Assembly: GCA_002393735.1 (NCBI GenBank)
Contig: DGTK01000010.1
Span: 77,918-130,094, forward strand
Source: Lachnospiraceae bacterium UBA4338
GTDB taxonomy: Bacteria > Bacillota > Clostridia > Lachnospirales > Lachnospiraceae
DNA: 52,177 nucleotides
Direction of reading: 5' to 3'
Position numbers and translations under genes: made by a program. The first letter of the stretch is position 1. Each line of letters begins with the position of its first letter. The notes under the pieces were generated by a model that saw only the letters and a program-made list of their open reading frames with translations, did not search any database and was not told where the DNA came from. Of the stretch, positions 51,024 to 52,177 are shown one piece after another.

Positions 51024-52076
51024 ATGGATAAGCTTAAAGAAAACAACAGAATAGCCTATTTGGACTATTTACGTATTTTGGCAGCTCTGGCGATTGTTGG
51101 AATTCATATGACAGCCCAGAACTGGTATTTTCTTTCCTATGATTCGCCGAATTTTTATATGCCTCTTTTATATAATACAATCTGTGTATGGGGAGTGCCT
51201 GCTTTTGTAATGATAAGCGGTACCCTGTTCTTATCAAGAGATATTTCCATAAAAAAATTATATACAAAGAATATTCTCAGGCTTCTATGCGCATTTTTGT
51301 TCTGGGGTGCAATATATGCCATTCTTGCTGAGGATCACAGTCCAAGAGAAGTATTTTTTAACATATCATACGGTCACTATCATATGTGGTTTATCTTAAT
51401 GTTACTTGGCCTTTACATGGCTACTCCGATATTAAGGGAAGTTGCCAAATCAGAAGTTCTTACAAAATATTATCTGATAGTATCCTGTTTAATAGCCATA
51501 ATAATTCCAACAATTATTCAGACCGGTATGGTTTTCAATATTCCAGGTTTTATTTCATTCAAAACAATATTCGACAGGAACTTAATTGCCATGGAATTTC
51601 CTGCCTTTGTAGGCTATTCCTTCTTTTATGTGCTTGGATATTACATACATTCAAAGGTAATTTCAAAAAAAACAGAAACCATCATATATATACTGACAGT
51701 TATTGCTTTTATTGCAACTATAACAATGTCGATAATCTCATCCTATCATTATGAGGTTGCTGCAACAGATTTCCTTTTATATAAAACAGCCAATGTGGCC
51801 ATGATGTCAGCAGGCGTGTTCGTATTTTTTAAACAGCACCTTAACAAAACATTTAAATTTAATAAAGTAATAACTTATGTAAGTTCATGTACTTTTGGTA
51901 TATATCTTATACATTTACTGATAGCAGAATCATTCTCGAGATATTTAAATATAACCACAATGTCTGTTCCGCTGGTAATTGGTATTCCACTCTTTACACT
52001 TGTATATTTTCTTATGTCTCTTGCTATTACGGCAGTAATCAGATTAATACCTGTTGTCAAAAATTACCTGGTATAA
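51024..52076 (+). CDS. Acyltransferase family 3 membrane protein
   Basis: 350 residues with about ten helices. The start RIAYLDYLRILAALAIVGIHMTAQNW has the conserved R-x-x-x-x-D-x-L-R and catalytic-type His of Acyltransferase_3/OafA proteins; RLLCAFLFWG and HYHMWFILMLLGLYMATPILR follow. Such proteins O-acylate surface glycans or lipids. The weak AGAGG ribosome site lies 8 nt before the ATG. It is divergent from the GT-C-like gene, so both may work on cell-surface glycans. Confidence 0.85.
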   Translation: MDKLKENNRIAYLDYLRILAALAIVGIHMTAQNWYFLSYDSPNFYMPLLYNTICVWGVPAFVMISGTLFLSRDISIKKLYTKNILRLLCAFLFWGAIYAILAEDHSPREVFFNISYGHYHMWFILMLLGLYMATPILREVAKSEVLTKYYLIVSCLIAIIIPTIIQTGMVFNIPGFISFKTIFDRNLIAMEFPAFVGYSFFYVLGYYIHSKVISKKTETIIYILTVIAFIATITMSIISSYHYEVAATDFLLYKTANVAMMSAGVFVFFKQHLNKTFKFNKVITYVSSCTFGIYLIHLLIAESFSRYLNITTMSVPLVIGIPLFTLVYFLMSLAITAVIRLIPVVKNYLV

Positions 52077-52112
52077 CCCGCAAATATAATTCAACTTATA
52101 ATTTAACAAAAA

Positions 52113-52147
52113 TAAAAAAGAGTAGCTTAAAACTACTCGTTTTTTTT
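52113..52147. terminator. Bidirectional terminator
   Basis: GAGTAG (52120-52125) pairs with CTACTC (52133-52138), flanked by AAAAAA and TTTTTTT. Ends the acyltransferase gene and, on the minus strand, the tRNA at the edge. Confidence 0.75.
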
Positions 52148-52149
52148 AG

Positions 52150-52177
52150 TGAGCCATCGGGGACTCGAACCCCGGAC
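52150..52177 (-). tRNA. Partial tRNA (3' end only), perhaps Lys
   Basis: The minus strand reads CCGGGGTTCGAGTCCCCG (T-arm), ATGGCTC (acceptor) and A (discriminator). The acceptor GAGCCAT implied is frequent in tRNA-Lys, but the anticodon lies outside the window, so identity is open. Confidence 0.7.

Overview
This window looks like the chromosome of a gut or rumen Lachnospiraceae bacterium (Clostridia, Bacillota). The clues are the paired GGGtGRT protein and NifU-like scaffold at the left edge, consistent AGGAGG-type ribosome sites, AT-rich intergenic DNA, a cellobiose phosphorylase beside a sugar ABC importer, glycogen-type alpha-glucan enzymes and soluble or membrane chemoreceptors. Genus cannot be fixed from the sequence alone.

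Layout. 1-6.8 kb: housekeeping and accessory chromosomal genes (GGGtGRT/Fe-S scaffold pair, a PEP-synthase-like phosphotransferase with a possible tiny leader gene, a two-helix membrane protein, a TetR/CPBP-protease operon). 6.9-7.1 kb: a dense set of nested inverted repeats. 7.1-12.3 kb: a 5.2 kb segment flanked by copies of the 3' end of tRNA-Gly, holding a decayed PBECR4-like gene, an ECF sigma/membrane protein/ABC exporter operon and a ParE-type toxin-antitoxin pair. 12.3-29.8 kb: a 17.5 kb genomic island integrated in tRNA-Gly(TCC). It is bounded by a 20-bp direct repeat, carries paired arm-like repeats inside both ends and has an intact tyrosine integrase next to the tRNA. Its cargo is a Rep-like protein followed by a large cruciform-forming sequence, a DUF4313-like gene, three tandem proteins sharing a ribbon-helix-helix-like motif, a complete type I restriction-modification operon (hsdM-hsdS-GIY-YIG-hsdR) with a tandem repeat in the HsdS spacer, a cluster of small unknowns around a HAD phosphatase and a metallophosphoesterase, a serine recombinase cut by a stop codon in its DNA-binding tail, and a tyrosine recombinase lacking recognisable catalytic residues.

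29.8-52.2 kb: ordinary chromosome. tRNA-Gly and tRNA-Pro; a phosphodiesterase, RdgB and an RNA methyltransferase; a chemoreceptor with a very acidic N-terminal extension; a sugar ABC importer (binding protein and two permeases, no ATPase) divergent from cellobiose phosphorylase; a CYTH protein; malQ and glgP; a PAS-PAS chemoreceptor; a CaCA antiporter; tRNA-Leu followed by a tandem array of its own 3' half; two membrane proteins of likely glycan metabolism; and a tRNA cut by the window edge.

How parts work together. The importer plus cellobiose phosphorylase would take up beta-glucan disaccharides and split them with phosphate to glucose and glucose-1-phosphate; malQ and glgP would turn over internal alpha-glucan. 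In the island, the RM system is defence cargo, the integrase supplies mobility, and the Rep-like protein with its neighbouring cruciform may give the excised circle a way to replicate. That last point is inference. No conjugation, phage structural, CRISPR or rRNA genes were seen.
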